DNA of 64,000 bases from Microbacterium mangrovi (GCF_000802305.1 NZ_JTDK01000018.1:91964-155963), one strand, 5' to 3'; shown: positions 7,591-16,121, numbered from the stretch's first letter. The notes: generated by a model not told the origin, from the letters alone. Numbers and translations: made by a program.

Positions 7591-8202
7591 TCAGCGGCCG
7601 GCCCGATCCAGCCCCTCGGCGGCCCATTCTCCGGCCAGCAGTCCGTAGTTCATGCCGTCCACCCACCGGCCCGAGCGGTGCAGCGCGGTCTCGCGGCTGA
7701 ACTCCTCGCGCCGCATCCCGACCCGCTCCATGAGACGCCAGGATGCCTCGTTCGAGGCGAAGCATCCCGCGTGCACCCGGCGCAGGCCGAGCGGACCGAA
7801 GCACAGGGCGATCACGGCGCGCACCGCCTCGGTCGCATAGCCCCGACCGCCGTACGCGGGATCGAACACCCACCCGAGCTCCGCCTGCGTGTTGCGCGCG
7901 TGTGCGGCGACCTCGGCCTGCGCCCAGCCGTCCTCGACCGCGACCATGACGTCGCCGATCATCCGCCCGGCATGCGGCCCGTCAACGGCGAGTTCGACGA
8001 CGAGCATCTTCGCCATCCGTCCCGGCTCGGTGGCGTAGGCGCGAAACGCCTCGAAGGATGCCGGCGCGGCCGAGATCCCGTCGACCACCTCCGGCAGGCG
8101 CCGGTACGTCCAGGCGCGGTCGGCATCCTCCGGCCGGTACCGGCGGATGACGAGACGCTCCGTGCGAAGGGGCCACGGCGCGGCATCCAGCAGGTCTGTC
8201 AT
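7591..8202 (-). CDS. GNAT acetyltransferase, RimJ/RimL type
   Basis: A 203-residue GNAT protein. It opens with the RimJ/RimL-like TERLVIRRYRPEDAD; the acetyl-CoA loop is YGGRGYATEAVRAVI (about 118-132) and the C-terminal motif is FASNEASWRLMERVGMRREE. RimJ/RimL-type members acetylate protein N-termini or small amines; the substrate is not predictable. Its ATG overlaps the stop of the acetyltransferase gene upstream (8199-8202), so both are made from one transcript. Confidence 0.85.
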   Translation of the reverse strand: MTDLLDAAPWPLRTERLVIRRYRPEDADRAWTYRRLPEVVDGISAAPASFEAFRAYATEPGRMAKMLVVELAVDGPHAGRMIGDVMVAVEDGWAQAEVAAHARNTQAELGWVFDPAYGGRGYATEAVRAVIALCFGPLGLRRVHAGCFASNEASWRLMERVGMRREEFSRETALHRSGRWVDGMNYGLLAGEWAAEGLDRAGR

Positions 8203-8732
8203 GCACCGAGCCTACGAGGCTCCGATCCGGCGCCAAGGTGCTCCGCTGTCCTGGACTGCACCGAGTCGCGCATTCCAGGACAGCGGAGCAGCGGGCGCGA
8301 CCACGCGACCTCGCGGTGCAGCTGCCCGGTGCGGACGAACAGGCGCACCTGATGCGTGTCGCGAAGCGCCGCAGCGAGCGCGTCACGATCGGCGGGCACG
8401 AAGCCGAGCTTCTGCCAGAACGGTCCGGAGCGCCTCGAGAACAGCCACGCCCGCATCGCACCGGCGCGAGCGGCGGCATCCAGCGCGAAGGATGCCAGGC
8501 GCGACCCGGCGCCGGCGGTGCGCCGGCCGGGCGCCACGCCGACGCTGCGGATGAGGGCGTGCTCGGCATCCGCGCTGAGCTCGAAGCCGGTGCTCCCGAT
8601 CACCGCGCCGGAGGTATCCCGCTCGATCCAGAGCCGGACGGTCGGGGCATCCAGACCGGCGACGGTCAGATCGACGTCGCGGAGGAACGTTCTGAGATCG
8701 GCGATGTCCGCCGGGGTGACGGGGAGGAGCAC
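8199..8732 (-). CDS. ArsN2-like N-acetyltransferase with palindrome-derived tail
   Basis: A 177-residue GNAT protein starting at GTG 8732 (GGGGAGG just upstream). It carries the pattern of ArsN2-type enzymes: LLPVTPADIADLRTFLRDV at the start, RSVGVAPGRRTAGAGSRL as acetyl-CoA loop, FWQKLGFVPADRDALAAALRDT, and a closing HREVAWSRPL. Such proteins occur in arsenic islands, but no ars gene is near, so the substrate is open. The family normally ends at SRPL. Here the frame runs on through a family C palindrome (8241-8288) and adds about 25 residues before a stop that overlaps the next gene. The start is 30 bp from a divergent GNAT gene. Confidence 0.75.
   Translation of the reverse strand: MLLPVTPADIADLRTFLRDVDLTVAGLDAPTVRLWIERDTSGAVIGSTGFELSADAEHALIRSVGVAPGRRTAGAGSRLASFALDAAARAGAMRAWLFSRRSGPFWQKLGFVPADRDALAAALRDTHQVRLFVRTGQLHREVAWSRPLLRCPGMRDSVQSRTAEHLGAGSEPRRLGA
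8241..8288. repeat. Family C palindromic element inside the ArsN2-like gene
   Basis: Perfect 15-bp inverted repeat CTCCGCTGTCCTGGA (8241-8255) and TCCAGGACAGCGGAG (8274-8288) with an 18-base loop. A second copy lies between genes at 43107-43156. Here it is translated as the extra C-terminal residues of the acetyltransferase. Confidence 0.9.
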
Positions 8733-8762
8733 CTCCCCATCGTCACCCCGTAGGGTCGGGGG

Positions 8763-9212
8763 ATGGACATCTCCGTGCGGCGTGTGGCGGCATCCGATGA
8801 AGCCGAATGGGCCCGGCTGTACGCGGGGTACCGCGCGTTCTACCGGCTGCCGGAGGACCCGACGGTGGTCGCATCCACGTGGGCGTGGGTGCGCGACGAG
8901 CAATGGCAGATGACCGGGCTCGTCGCCGAAGGGGACGGCCGGCTCGTGGGACTGGCGAACCTGCGCTGGTTCGCGCGCCCGTCGGCGGGGCGCATCGGGC
9001 TGTACCTCGACGACCTGTTCACCGCGCCCGAGTCCCGGGGTGCGGGCGCCGCGACCGCGCTGCTGCGGGAGGCATCCCGCATGGCCGCCGAACGCGACGC
9101 CCAGGTGGTGCGGTGGATCACGGCATCCGACAACGCGACCGCGCGCCGCCTGTACGACCGGCACGCGACCGCGACCGCGTGGGTCACCTACGACATGGCC
9201 CCCGCGCTGTAG
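8763..9212 (+). CDS. GNAT acetyltransferase
   Basis: A 149-residue single-domain GNAT protein. The acetyl-CoA loop is SRGAGAATALLREASRMA (about 95-112) preceded by the LYLDDLFTAPE strand-turn. The C-terminal motif is ASDNATARRLYDRHATAT, as in small-molecule or polyamine/aminoglycoside-type acetyltransferases. It is divergent from the ArsN2-like gene with only 30 bp between starts, so the promoters overlap. The substrate is unknown. Confidence 0.85.
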   Translation: MDISVRRVAASDEAEWARLYAGYRAFYRLPEDPTVVASTWAWVRDEQWQMTGLVAEGDGRLVGLANLRWFARPSAGRIGLYLDDLFTAPESRGAGAATALLREASRMAAERDAQVVRWITASDNATARRLYDRHATATAWVTYDMAPAL

Positions 9213-9266
9213 GCCGACACTCCACCCGCTCTTCCGCGCGCGGGTGCGCGGTGGGACCATGAACCC

Positions 9267-9965
9267 ATGGCCACCGAGGACGACGGCCACGGCGACGATG
9301 CCGCACTCGCCCGCCGGCTGCAGATCCTGGCGACGGAGCACTGGGGTCTGCTCGCCGCGCGCAGCACCGCGCAGAGCGAGGTGCTCACGCGGATCACCAT
9401 CCACCTGACGCTGGTGTCGGCCGGGCTCGTGACGATCGGGCTGCTCGGGCAGGCGTCGCACTTCGCATCGTGGTTTCCGGCGGCGGCCCTCGGCATCCTC
9501 GGCTTCCTCGCGGCGATCGGACTCCTGTCGCTGATGCGGGTGCTCGTCGTCTCGGAGGAGGACTTCATGTTCGTCACCGCGATGAACCGCATCCGGGCCG
9601 CGTACGAGGACGTCGACCCGGAGATCACCCGGTACTTCCTCGCGTCCACCCACGACGACCTGCGCGGGATGCAGGTCACGTATTCGTTCTTCCGGCGGCG
9701 GAGCTCGCTGGAGCAGATGCTGGGGTCGTCGGCGATGCTGAGCGTGCTGGTCAACGGCACGGTCACCGGGATGTTCTTCGGCGGGCTCGGTGCGGTCGCA
9801 GGCCTCACGACGCCGGCATCCGTCATCGTCGGTGTCGTCGTCGGCCTGGCGGTCGTCGCGGCGGGAATCGCGTATGCGGGGTTCCGGTTCGTCTCGGCCT
9901 GGCGCGGCTACGTCCCGCTCAACCCGAGCGAGGCGCCCCCGCCGCACTGGCCGACTCGCGGCTGA
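9267..9965 (+). CDS. Four-span membrane protein, function unknown
   Basis: A 232-residue protein with hydrophobic segments at about 44-64, 70-92, 152-174 and 178-202. The loop between the pairs (100-150) is polar and presumably cytoplasmic (VSEEDFMFVTAMNRIRAAYEDVDPEI). The N-terminus is acidic and the C-terminus Pro-rich. I do not recognise the family. It follows the GNAT gene by 54 bp and could share its transcript. Paired helical hairpins with a cytosolic loop suggest a channel- or sensor-like membrane protein, but this is only shape. Confidence 0.7.
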   Translation: MATEDDGHGDDAALARRLQILATEHWGLLAARSTAQSEVLTRITIHLTLVSAGLVTIGLLGQASHFASWFPAAALGILGFLAAIGLLSLMRVLVVSEEDFMFVTAMNRIRAAYEDVDPEITRYFLASTHDDLRGMQVTYSFFRRRSSLEQMLGSSAMLSVLVNGTVTGMFFGGLGAVAGLTTPASVIVGVVVGLAVVAAGIAYAGFRFVSAWRGYVPLNPSEAPPPHWPTRG

Positions 9966-10064
9966 GCCGGCGTGAAGCCCCCGGGGGAGATGCCCGGTCG
10001 TCACGAAGTGCTGTTCGAGGCGCGCATCGTGACGAGCGAAGGCACCGAGGCCCGGGAACGCGAC

Positions 10065-10114
10065 GTTCGCTCGTCACGAAACGCGGCGAGACGCGGATTT
10101 CGTGACGAGCGAAC
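10065..10114. repeat. Family E palindrome
   Basis: Perfect 17-bp inverted repeat GTTCGCTCGTCACGAAA (10065-10081) and TTTCGTGACGAGCGAAC (10098-10114), loop 16 bases. A degenerate outer pair lies at about 9996-10040. Related CGTTCGTGACGGA repeats occur at 24012-24139. It lies between convergent genes. Confidence 0.85.
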
Positions 10115-10123
10115 GGGTGGCAG

Positions 10124-10228
10124 CGGGATGCCCGGGGCGGGATGCCCGGGGCGGGATGCCGGGGCGGGATGTCCGGGGCGGGATGCCGCGGACGGGATCA
10201 GCCGAGGACCGGATCAGCCCCGGACGGG
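10124..10228. repeat. Short tandem repeat, 14-bp unit CGGGATGCCCGGGG
   Basis: Six imperfect head-to-tail units of 13-14 bp (starts 10124, 10138, 10152, 10165, 10179 and a diverged one to 10192), followed by three CGG(G)ATCAGCC units up to the phosphatase stop codon. It is extremely GC-rich and self-pairing. No spacer structure, so not CRISPR. It probably expands by slippage. Confidence 0.8.
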
Positions 10229-10229
10229 A

Positions 10230-11438
10230 TCAGCCGCGGCAGGTGCCGGAGCCGGCGTCCTCGTAGGACAGGGCCGACGACCCGGCGCCGGCGCCGGCGA
10301 GCACCGGCTTGTAGTCGAACGAGTATCCGTGCGGCTTGAGGGTGAAGTTCATCACTCCGTAGCCCTGGTCGTATGCGGTCGCGACGTTCGGGTTCGCGTA
10401 CGTGCCGTCGGCGTTCACGGCCGTCTTGTCGATCGCCTCGCCGCCCGTGCCGATCACGAATTCGGTGATCCCGTGCTTCGTGTCGACCTGCCCGGCCGGG
10501 TCCAGCGGCTTCAGCCGCGCATACGCGTGCTCGTGGCCGTTGAGCACCAGGGTGGCGTTGTTCTTGGCGAGCAGCTTCCACCAGGCATCCGCGGCAAGGC
10601 CCTCCTGGCTGTCGACGCCGGGAGCGGATGCCGCCACCGTCGCGGTGCCGGTGCTGGTCGAGCTGAACGTCGGCTGGTGCCAGTAGGCGACCGTGCACGG
10701 CTTGGTGTTGTCCTTGAGGTCCTGCGCGAGCCACGCGGTCTCCTGGGCGAGCAGGCCGGTGCCGGTGGTAGAGCAGTCCTTGCCGAATGCGGGCGAGTTG
10801 CACTCGATGTTCAGCGAGACGATGTGCCAGTTGCCGAGGTCGTACGAGTACCAGCCCTGGGCGGATGCCGTGTCCGAGCCGGCCTGCCCGGCCTCGTTGG
10901 GCGTGCCCGCCTGGTCGTGCCCGTTGAAGTAGGCGAAGTAGCCGGCGCCGTTCTGCCCGGCCTCATTGTCGCCCTTCTTCGTGTACGCGTAGTACTCGTG
11001 GTTGCCCGGGGCCGGGTGCTCGAGGAACTTCAGCCCGCCCCACGCCTGCTCGAACGACTCCTCGAAGTCGCTGAGCTTGCCGACCTGGTACTGCTCGTCG
11101 CCGAGCAGGGCGACCGCGTCCGGATGCATCGACTCGGCCTGCTTCGCGGTGGCGAACTCGGCGTCGTAGCCGCCCAGCGACGGGCTGCCGCACTTGAGCG
11201 CACTCGGATTGGCGGCGTTCTTGTCGTCGTCGGGTTCGCAGGCGATGTCGCCGACGGCGGCGAGCGTGTAGGTCTTGGCGACGGCGCCCTGCGAGTCGCC
11301 GTCCTGCCCGGTCGAGGAGGACGCGTACGGCCACGCGTTGTCGAGATTCTGCGCCACGGCGACGCCGGAGACGCCGAGGATGCCGGCGACGACGACGCCG
11401 CCGGCGATGAGGGAGAGCTTGCGCGAGCGCGAGACCAT
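10230..11438 (-). CDS. Exported metallophosphoesterase, purple-acid-phosphatase-like
   Basis: A 402-residue protein with a signal peptide (residues 1-33, KLSLIAGGVVVAGILGVSGVAVA). The calcineurin-type motifs appear in order: GDIAC (about 62-66), GDEQY (110-114), GNHEYY (near 143), YWHQP (near 240) and GHEHAYAR (near 290), which would bind two metal ions. These features fit secreted alkaline/purple acid phosphatases or phosphodiesterases that release phosphate from organic compounds outside the cell. The ATG at 11438 is chosen for its AAGGAG site; 20 upstream codons also read open. It has no operon partner. Confidence 0.9.
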   Translation of the reverse strand: MVSRSRKLSLIAGGVVVAGILGVSGVAVAQNLDNAWPYASSSTGQDGDSQGAVAKTYTLAAVGDIACEPDDDKNAANPSALKCGSPSLGGYDAEFATAKQAESMHPDAVALLGDEQYQVGKLSDFEESFEQAWGGLKFLEHPAPGNHEYYAYTKKGDNEAGQNGAGYFAYFNGHDQAGTPNEAGQAGSDTASAQGWYSYDLGNWHIVSLNIECNSPAFGKDCSTTGTGLLAQETAWLAQDLKDNTKPCTVAYWHQPTFSSTSTGTATVAASAPGVDSQEGLAADAWWKLLAKNNATLVLNGHEHAYARLKPLDPAGQVDTKHGITEFVIGTGGEAIDKTAVNADGTYANPNVATAYDQGYGVMNFTLKPHGYSFDYKPVLAGAGAGSSALSYEDAGSGTCRG

Positions 11439-11552
11439 GGGTGCTCCTTGTCGGGGTCCGGATGCCGCCGCGGCATCGGCCGCGTGCGAGCCTTCCACCC
11501 CGTCGCCACGCCGGGATGAACGGCGGACGTCGGATTCGTGAACGCGGCCCGG

Positions 11553-12485
11553 TCAGGTCGTCGCGTTCTGCCGCACGGCGGCGACGGCGACATCCAGCAG
11601 TTCCCGGCTGGCCGGAGCCAGGTCGCGCGGGCCGCCCCGCCACAGGGCGGTGATCGGCCGGGTGAGGGGATCGGTGGCGATCGTCACGGCCTGCAGCCGG
11701 CCCAGGCGGAGGTCGTCGGCGACCGCGAGGCGCGACAGCAGCGCCGGCGCGAGTCCCTCGGCGACGGCGGAGCGCACCGCGGCGGATGCCGGCAGCTCGA
11801 GGGCCGGTGTCGCCGGTTCCCGGCCCAGGCGTGCGCGCACGGCGTCCTCCCACGCCCCGCGCGTCCCGCTTCCTTCTTCGCGCACCACCAGCGGGCTGTC
11901 GGCCACCTCGTCGAGCCCGACCGTCCGCCCCGCCCAGGGATGCCCCGGTGCCACGACCAGCACCAGCTCGTCGCTCGCGATGCGGGTGCGCGCCAGGCCC
12001 GCGGGCAGACGGGAGGACTCGATGATCCCGAGGTCGGCCCGCCCGTCCCGCACCAGGTCGGCGACCTGCGCGCTGTTCGCCGAGATCAGCCGCACCGCGG
12101 TCGGCGGCCGCCCCGCGGCATCCTGCCGTGCGCGCAGCGCGACCAGCCACCGCGGCACCAGGTGGGCCGCGACGGTCTGGCTCGCCGCGACCGTCAGCTC
12201 GCGGCGGTGCTCGTCGCGGAGCATCTCCACCCCCGACGCGAAATGCCCCGCGGCGACGAGCACCTCCTCGGCCCAGGATGCGACGGTCTCGCCCGCCGCC
12301 GTGGGATGCGTGCCCTGCGGGGTGCGGCGGAACAGTTCGAGTCCGAGGCGGCGTTCCAGGCCGCGGATGCGTGCGGATGCCGACTGCTGGGTGATGCCGA
12401 GATCCCGCGCGGCGGCCGCGATCGAGCCGCGGCGCACCACGGCGGCGAGGAGCTCGAGGGCATCGATGTCGGGGACGTTCTGCAT
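11553..12485 (-). CDS. LysR-family regulator, probable YeiE-type partner of YeiH
   Basis: A 310-residue LysR protein. The helix-turn-helix is at residues 6-65 (LELLAAVVRRGSIAAAARDLGITQQSASARIRGLERRL). The effector domain follows, with ELPASAAVRSAVAEGLAPALLS near 235. It is divergent from a YeiH-family gene, and in enterobacteria YeiE next to YeiH is the known arrangement. Control of that transporter, possibly by a sulfur compound, is inferred. The start 12485 gives the standard LysR N-terminus. The 180-bp gap holds a family A palindrome. Confidence 0.88.
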   Translation of the reverse strand: MQNVPDIDALELLAAVVRRGSIAAAARDLGITQQSASARIRGLERRLGLELFRRTPQGTHPTAAGETVASWAEEVLVAAGHFASGVEMLRDEHRRELTVAASQTVAAHLVPRWLVALRARQDAAGRPPTAVRLISANSAQVADLVRDGRADLGIIESSRLPAGLARTRIASDELVLVVAPGHPWAGRTVGLDEVADSPLVVREEGSGTRGAWEDAVRARLGREPATPALELPASAAVRSAVAEGLAPALLSRLAVADDLRLGRLQAVTIATDPLTRPITALWRGGPRDLAPASRELLDVAVAAVRQNATT

Positions 12486-12513
12486 CGGGGACTCCTTCGG
12501 CTGGTGGGGTGGG

Positions 12514-12570
12514 CCCTTCGTCTCGCTTCGCGGTTCCTGAGCGAGGGAGCGAAGCGACCGAGACGAAGGG
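12514..12570. repeat. Family A palindromic element upstream of the LysR gene
   Basis: Inverted arms CCCTTCGTCTCG (12514-12525) and CGAGACGAAGGG (12559-12570) enclose GCTTCGCGGTTCCTGAGCGA-type sequence. It is a shortened relative of the elements inside ssuC, cysN and cysH. It lies within the divergent promoter region. Confidence 0.8.
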
Positions 12571-12665
12571 CGCTCAGGGACCGGTCTCGGGATACAGGCC
12601 AACCCTGTATCCCCATCGACGATAGCCGTCTACCGAGGATCCGGGGAGTGGGGGAGCGTGGAATC

Positions 12666-13709
12666 ATGTTCGTCCCCGCGCGCCGCCCGCTCCGACAGCG
12701 TCTCGCCCTGCGCGCTGTCGACCTCGCGCCCGGCGCCGCCGTCTGCCTCGTGATCGCCGCCGTGTCGACCGTCATCGGGCGGTTCGTGCCGGTGATCGGC
12801 TCGGCGCTGCCGGCGGTGCTGATCGGCGTCGGCATCGCGATGGTGCGACGCCCGGCCGCTCGGCTCCAGCCCGGCATCCGCTGGTCGAGCACCTTCCTGC
12901 TGCAGGTCGCCGTCGTGCTGCTCGGGGCGCAGCTGTCGCTCCCGGTCATCCTGCAGGTGGGCGCCGAGTCGCTGCCGGTCATGCTCGGCACCCTCGCCGT
13001 GTGCCTCACCGGCGCCTGGCTCATCGGCCGCGCCCTGCGCGTCGAGCCGCGGCTTCGCACCCTGGTCGGGGTGGGCACCGGCATCTGCGGGGCATCCGCC
13101 ATCGCGGCCGTGTCGCCCGTGATCGGGGCCGCCAGCGCGGAGATCGCCTACGCCATCTCGACGATCTTCCTGTTCAACGTGCTCGCCGTGGTGCTCTTCC
13201 CGCTGCTCGGCCACGCCCTGCACCTGGACCCGCACACTTTCGGGCTGCTCGCCGGCACGGCGGTCAACGACACCAGCTCGGTGGTCGCGACCGCGAGTGT
13301 GTTCGGCGCCGGCGCGCTCGGATTCGCCGTGGTCGTCAAACTCGTCCGCACACTGATGATCATCCCGATCAGCCTCGGTCTGTCGGTGATGGAGGCGCGC
13401 CGATCCGGACGCGGCATCCGGATGACGCCGCGCCGTGCGCTGCGACTCGTGCCCTGGTTCCTGATCGGGTTCGTCGCCGTCGCGCTCGTGAACTCGACCG
13501 GGGTGATCCCGCCCGGCATCCGGCTCGGCCTCGTCGGGGTCAGCCAGTTCCTGATCGCGACGGCGCTCGCCGGCATCGGGCTGTCCGCCGACCTTCCGGC
13601 GCTGCGCCGGGCCGGCTGGCGGCCGCTGGCCCTCGGCGCGATCCTGTGGGTGCTCGTCACGGCGACCTCGCTCGCGATCATCGCCGTGACCGGCGGGCTC
13701 GGCCAGTAG
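12666..13709 (+). CDS. YeiH family putative sulfate/anion exporter
   Basis: A 347-residue protein with about ten membrane segments. The family hallmark GVGTGICGASAIAAVSPVIGA lies near residue 135-155, and LLAGTAVNDTSSVVATA near 197. Members are annotated as putative sulfate exporters (UPF0324). A strong acidic gate is absent, as usual. The divergent LysR regulator supports a regulated efflux role; together with the sulfate-reduction operons at 18-29 kb, sulfite or sulfate efflux is plausible but unproven. Confidence 0.88.
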   Translation: MFVPARRPLRQRLALRAVDLAPGAAVCLVIAAVSTVIGRFVPVIGSALPAVLIGVGIAMVRRPAARLQPGIRWSSTFLLQVAVVLLGAQLSLPVILQVGAESLPVMLGTLAVCLTGAWLIGRALRVEPRLRTLVGVGTGICGASAIAAVSPVIGAASAEIAYAISTIFLFNVLAVVLFPLLGHALHLDPHTFGLLAGTAVNDTSSVVATASVFGAGALGFAVVVKLVRTLMIIPISLGLSVMEARRSGRGIRMTPRRALRLVPWFLIGFVAVALVNSTGVIPPGIRLGLVGVSQFLIATALAGIGLSADLPALRRAGWRPLALGAILWVLVTATSLAIIAVTGGLGQ

Positions 13710-13733
13710 CCGCCGCGGTCGGCGGGTTCGACC

Positions 13734-13831
13734 GTGCCGAACGCAGGACCGATCGCCGGCTCTCCGGCAGGAAACCGCGGATTCTCGCGGGCCGCGGGGA
13801 AGCGTGCGCCGGTGGATCCTGCGTTCGGCAC
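13734..13831. repeat. Family D palindromic element, copy 1
   Basis: Arms GTGCCGAACGCAGGA (13734-13748) and TCCTGCGTTCGGCAC (13817-13831) pair perfectly over 15 bp around a loop containing a second small hairpin. Sister copies are at 29159-29256 and 45254-45343. Confidence 0.9.
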
Positions 13832-13870
13832 ACAGCAGGCACCCGGCTCGGCCCTCGCTAGGCTGGAATC

Positions 13871-14476
13871 GTGCTGCTGAGCGACCGTGACATCCGGGCC
13901 GAGATCGACGCCGAGCGGATCGGGCTCGATCCCTGGGATGCCACGATGGTGCAGCCGTCGAGCGTCGATGTGCGGCTGGACCGCTACTTTCGGCTGTTCG
14001 ACAACCACAAGTACCCCTTCATCGACCCGGCCGAGCATCAGCCCGACCTGACGCACCTCGTCGAGGTCGCTCCCGACGAGCCGTTCATCCTGCACCCGGG
14101 CGAGTTCGCCCTGGGCTCGACGTTCGAGCAGGTCACCCTGCCCGACGACATCGCCGCCCGGCTGGAGGGCAAGTCGTCGCTCGGCCGCCTCGGGCTGCTC
14201 ACCCACTCGACCGCCGGGTTCATCGACCCGGGATTCTCCGGCCACGTGACCCTGGAGCTGTCGAACGTCGCGACCCTGCCCATCAAGCTGTGGCCCGGCA
14301 TGAAGATCGGGCAGCTGTGCTTCTTCCGTCTGTCGTCGGCGGCGGAGACGCCCTACGGGTCCGGCCCGTACGGCAACCGCTACATGGGTCAGCGCGGCCC
14401 GACGGCATCCCGCTCGTTCCAGAACTTCCACGTCACCGACGTGGGTGTCACCGACGCGGGCGCCCAGGGTCGGTAG
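13871..14476 (+). CDS. dcd: dCTP deaminase, resembling the bifunctional dUMP-forming type
   Basis: A 201-residue protein starting at GTG. It carries the Dcd signatures: MLLSDRDIRAEI, QPSSVDVRLDRYFRLF, the catalytic GKSSLGRLGL (about 97-106) with the following THSTAGFIDPGFSGHVTLEL, and a C-terminal YMGQRGPTASRS that closes over the nucleotide. Actinobacterial enzymes of this type make dUMP directly from dCTP, supplying thymidylate synthesis. The length is normal. It stands alone between palindromic repeats. Confidence 0.96.
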   Translation: MLLSDRDIRAEIDAERIGLDPWDATMVQPSSVDVRLDRYFRLFDNHKYPFIDPAEHQPDLTHLVEVAPDEPFILHPGEFALGSTFEQVTLPDDIAARLEGKSSLGRLGLLTHSTAGFIDPGFSGHVTLELSNVATLPIKLWPGMKIGQLCFFRLSSAAETPYGSGPYGNRYMGQRGPTASRSFQNFHVTDVGVTDAGAQGR

Positions 14477-14488
14477 GCCGGGCGTTCG

Positions 14489-14528
14489 GGTGCCAACTTC
14501 CAAGGACGAATCCGCGGAAGTCGGCACC
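14489..14528. terminator. Hairpin after dcd
   Basis: Arms GGTGCCAACTTCC (14489-14501) and GGAAGTCGGCACC (14516-14528) pair over 13 bp with one G-T type mismatch, 12 bases past the dcd stop and between convergent genes. No T-tract follows, so it may be a GC-type terminator or another palindromic repeat. Confidence 0.55.
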
Positions 14529-14557
14529 TGAACAGAGCGCGCGGGGCGCGGACCGGG

Positions 14558-15367
14558 TCAGGATGCCGGAACGCCGGCGGCGGGGCGGCGCACGGTGCGG
14601 GCGCTCCACCGACCGTCCATGCGCTCGACCTCGATCGGATGCTCGAACGCGGTGGAGATCGTCGCCGTCGTGAGCGCCGCCTCGACGGGACCGGCGGCCA
14701 CGGTGCGGCCGTGGGAGATCACGAGGGCGTGACTCGTGGACGTCGGGAGCTCTTCGAGATGGTGCGTGACCAGCACGGATGCGAGCGACGGGTCGTCGTG
14801 CTCGAGCTGGTCGATCGTCTCGAGCAGCTGTTCTCGGGCGGCGACATCCAGTCCCGTCGTCGGCTCGTCGAGCAGCAGCAGCTTCGGCCGCGGCATCAGT
14901 GCGCGGGCGATCAAGGCCCGCCCGCGCTCGCCCTGCGACATCGTCGGCCACTCGGCATCCCGCCGCGCGCCGAGCCCGACCAGATCGAGCAGCTCGTGCG
15001 CGCGGGCGAGGTCGGCCGCCGCGGGCTCCCACCGCATGAGCAACTCGATGCTGCCGGTGAGCCCGGTCAGCACCACCTCCGTCGCGGTCAGCGACGACGT
15101 GATCGGATGCCGGGGATCGACGTGTCCGATGCTGCGGCGGAGGTCGTGCAGCGCGACGCGTCCGATCCGGTGACCGAGCACCTCGGCGGTACCGGATGTC
15201 GGGTGGATGCGGGCACCGCAGAAGCCGAGGATGGTGCTCTTGCCGGCCCCGTTGGGGCCGAGCAGCGCCCAGTGCTCCCCGGGCTGCACGAGGAGGCCGA
15301 TGTCGTCCAGGATCACCCGCCCGGCGCGGCGGAAGACGATTGAATCGAGGTGGATCACCGGGTTCAC
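14558..15367 (-). CDS. ABC transporter ATP-binding protein (ModF/YhcG-like)
   Basis: A 269-residue ATPase. Walker A is GPNGAGKST (about 37-45), the signature MSQGERGRALIARAL (near 145), Walker B KLLLLDEPTTGLD (near 162), switch H in VLVTHHLEE. No membrane partner is encoded next to it; the gene overlaps the end of the GntR regulator upstream (GTGA). Lone ATPases of this shape act in export, uptake with distant permeases, or translation control. The function is not assigned. Confidence 0.85.
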   Translation of the reverse strand: MNPVIHLDSIVFRRAGRVILDDIGLLVQPGEHWALLGPNGAGKSTILGFCGARIHPTSGTAEVLGHRIGRVALHDLRRSIGHVDPRHPITSSLTATEVVLTGLTGSIELLMRWEPAAADLARAHELLDLVGLGARRDAEWPTMSQGERGRALIARALMPRPKLLLLDEPTTGLDVAAREQLLETIDQLEHDDPSLASVLVTHHLEELPTSTSHALVISHGRTVAAGPVEAALTTATISTAFEHPIEVERMDGRWSARTVRRPAAGVPAS

Positions 15368-16071
15368 TGCTGCGCCTCCGACAGAGGGACCGCAGCGCCG
15401 AGCGCGACGCGCAGCGAACCGAGGTGGGCGCGGCTGAGATCGCGGGCGGCCGCGGCATCCCCCCGCTCCACCGCGTCGGCGAGGTCGTCGTGCTCGGTCT
15501 GATCGGAGCCCGCCGCACTGTGGACGCCGCGGATGCGGAGCATCTCGATCATCGCGCGACGCGAGCGCGGCACGAACCCGTCGAACAGGTCGGTGAGCAC
15601 CTCGTTGTGCGCGGCGGCGACGATGCTGCGGTGGAACGCCGTGTCGGCATCCACGTAGGCCTCGATGCCGAGCGCGACGGCGCCCGCGGCCCGGGCCCGG
15701 AGTGCCCGCCGCATCGCCTGCAGATCGTCGGGCGTGCGGCGCTCTGCGGCGAGGCCGGCCGCCTCGGACTCGATCGCGGTGCGCGCCTCAAGCACGGCGA
15801 CGATCCCGACGCGGCGGAGCACCGCATCCCACTCCTCCGGTGCGTCCAGGGCGATGACGAACACCCCCGCGCCCTGTCGGGATTCGAGGATGCCGCGGCC
15901 GGCCAGCCGGCGGATCGCTTCGCGGACGGTGGATCGCCCGACCTCCAGCTGCGCGGCCAGCGTGGTCTCGCCCGGCAGGCGGGCGCCGAGCGCCCATTCG
16001 CCGGCGCGGATGCGCTCCTGCAGCACGTCGGCGGCGATCTCGGCGAGTGGAGCGCGGCGTACGGTGTCCAT
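15364..16071 (-). CDS. GntR/FadR-family regulator
   Basis: A 235-residue protein. The winged helix is at residues 8-75 (IRAGEWALGARLPGETTLAAQLEVGRSTVREAIRRLAGRG, the GntR signature). A C-terminal FCD-type all-helical domain contains the metal/ligand residues D and H in YVDADTAFHRSIVAAAHNE and near TEHDDLADAVERGD. It is co-transcribed with the ABC ATPase. Possible half-sites ACTTGTC and CTTGTCTG lie just upstream (16084-16100). Being divergent from leuA, it could also touch that promoter. Confidence 0.9.
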   Translation of the reverse strand: MDTVRRAPLAEIAADVLQERIRAGEWALGARLPGETTLAAQLEVGRSTVREAIRRLAGRGILESRQGAGVFVIALDAPEEWDAVLRRVGIVAVLEARTAIESEAAGLAAERRTPDDLQAMRRALRARAAGAVALGIEAYVDADTAFHRSIVAAAHNEVLTDLFDGFVPRSRRAMIEMLRIRGVHSAAGSDQTEHDDLADAVERGDAAAARDLSRAHLGSLRVALGAAVPLSEAQQ

Positions 16072-16121
16072 CGGAGTTCCCTCACTTGTCAGCTTGTCTG
16101 AGGTGTGCCATCATTCTACTC

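Noticed and set aside
8199..10004. A single 601-residue protein on the minus strand
   Set aside because: Only the last 177 codons (from GTG 8732) look like a protein; the rest is antisense to the GNAT and membrane-protein genes.
10124..10228. Possible CRISPR array
   Set aside because: Units are adjacent with no spacers and no cas genes are nearby; simple tandem repeat.
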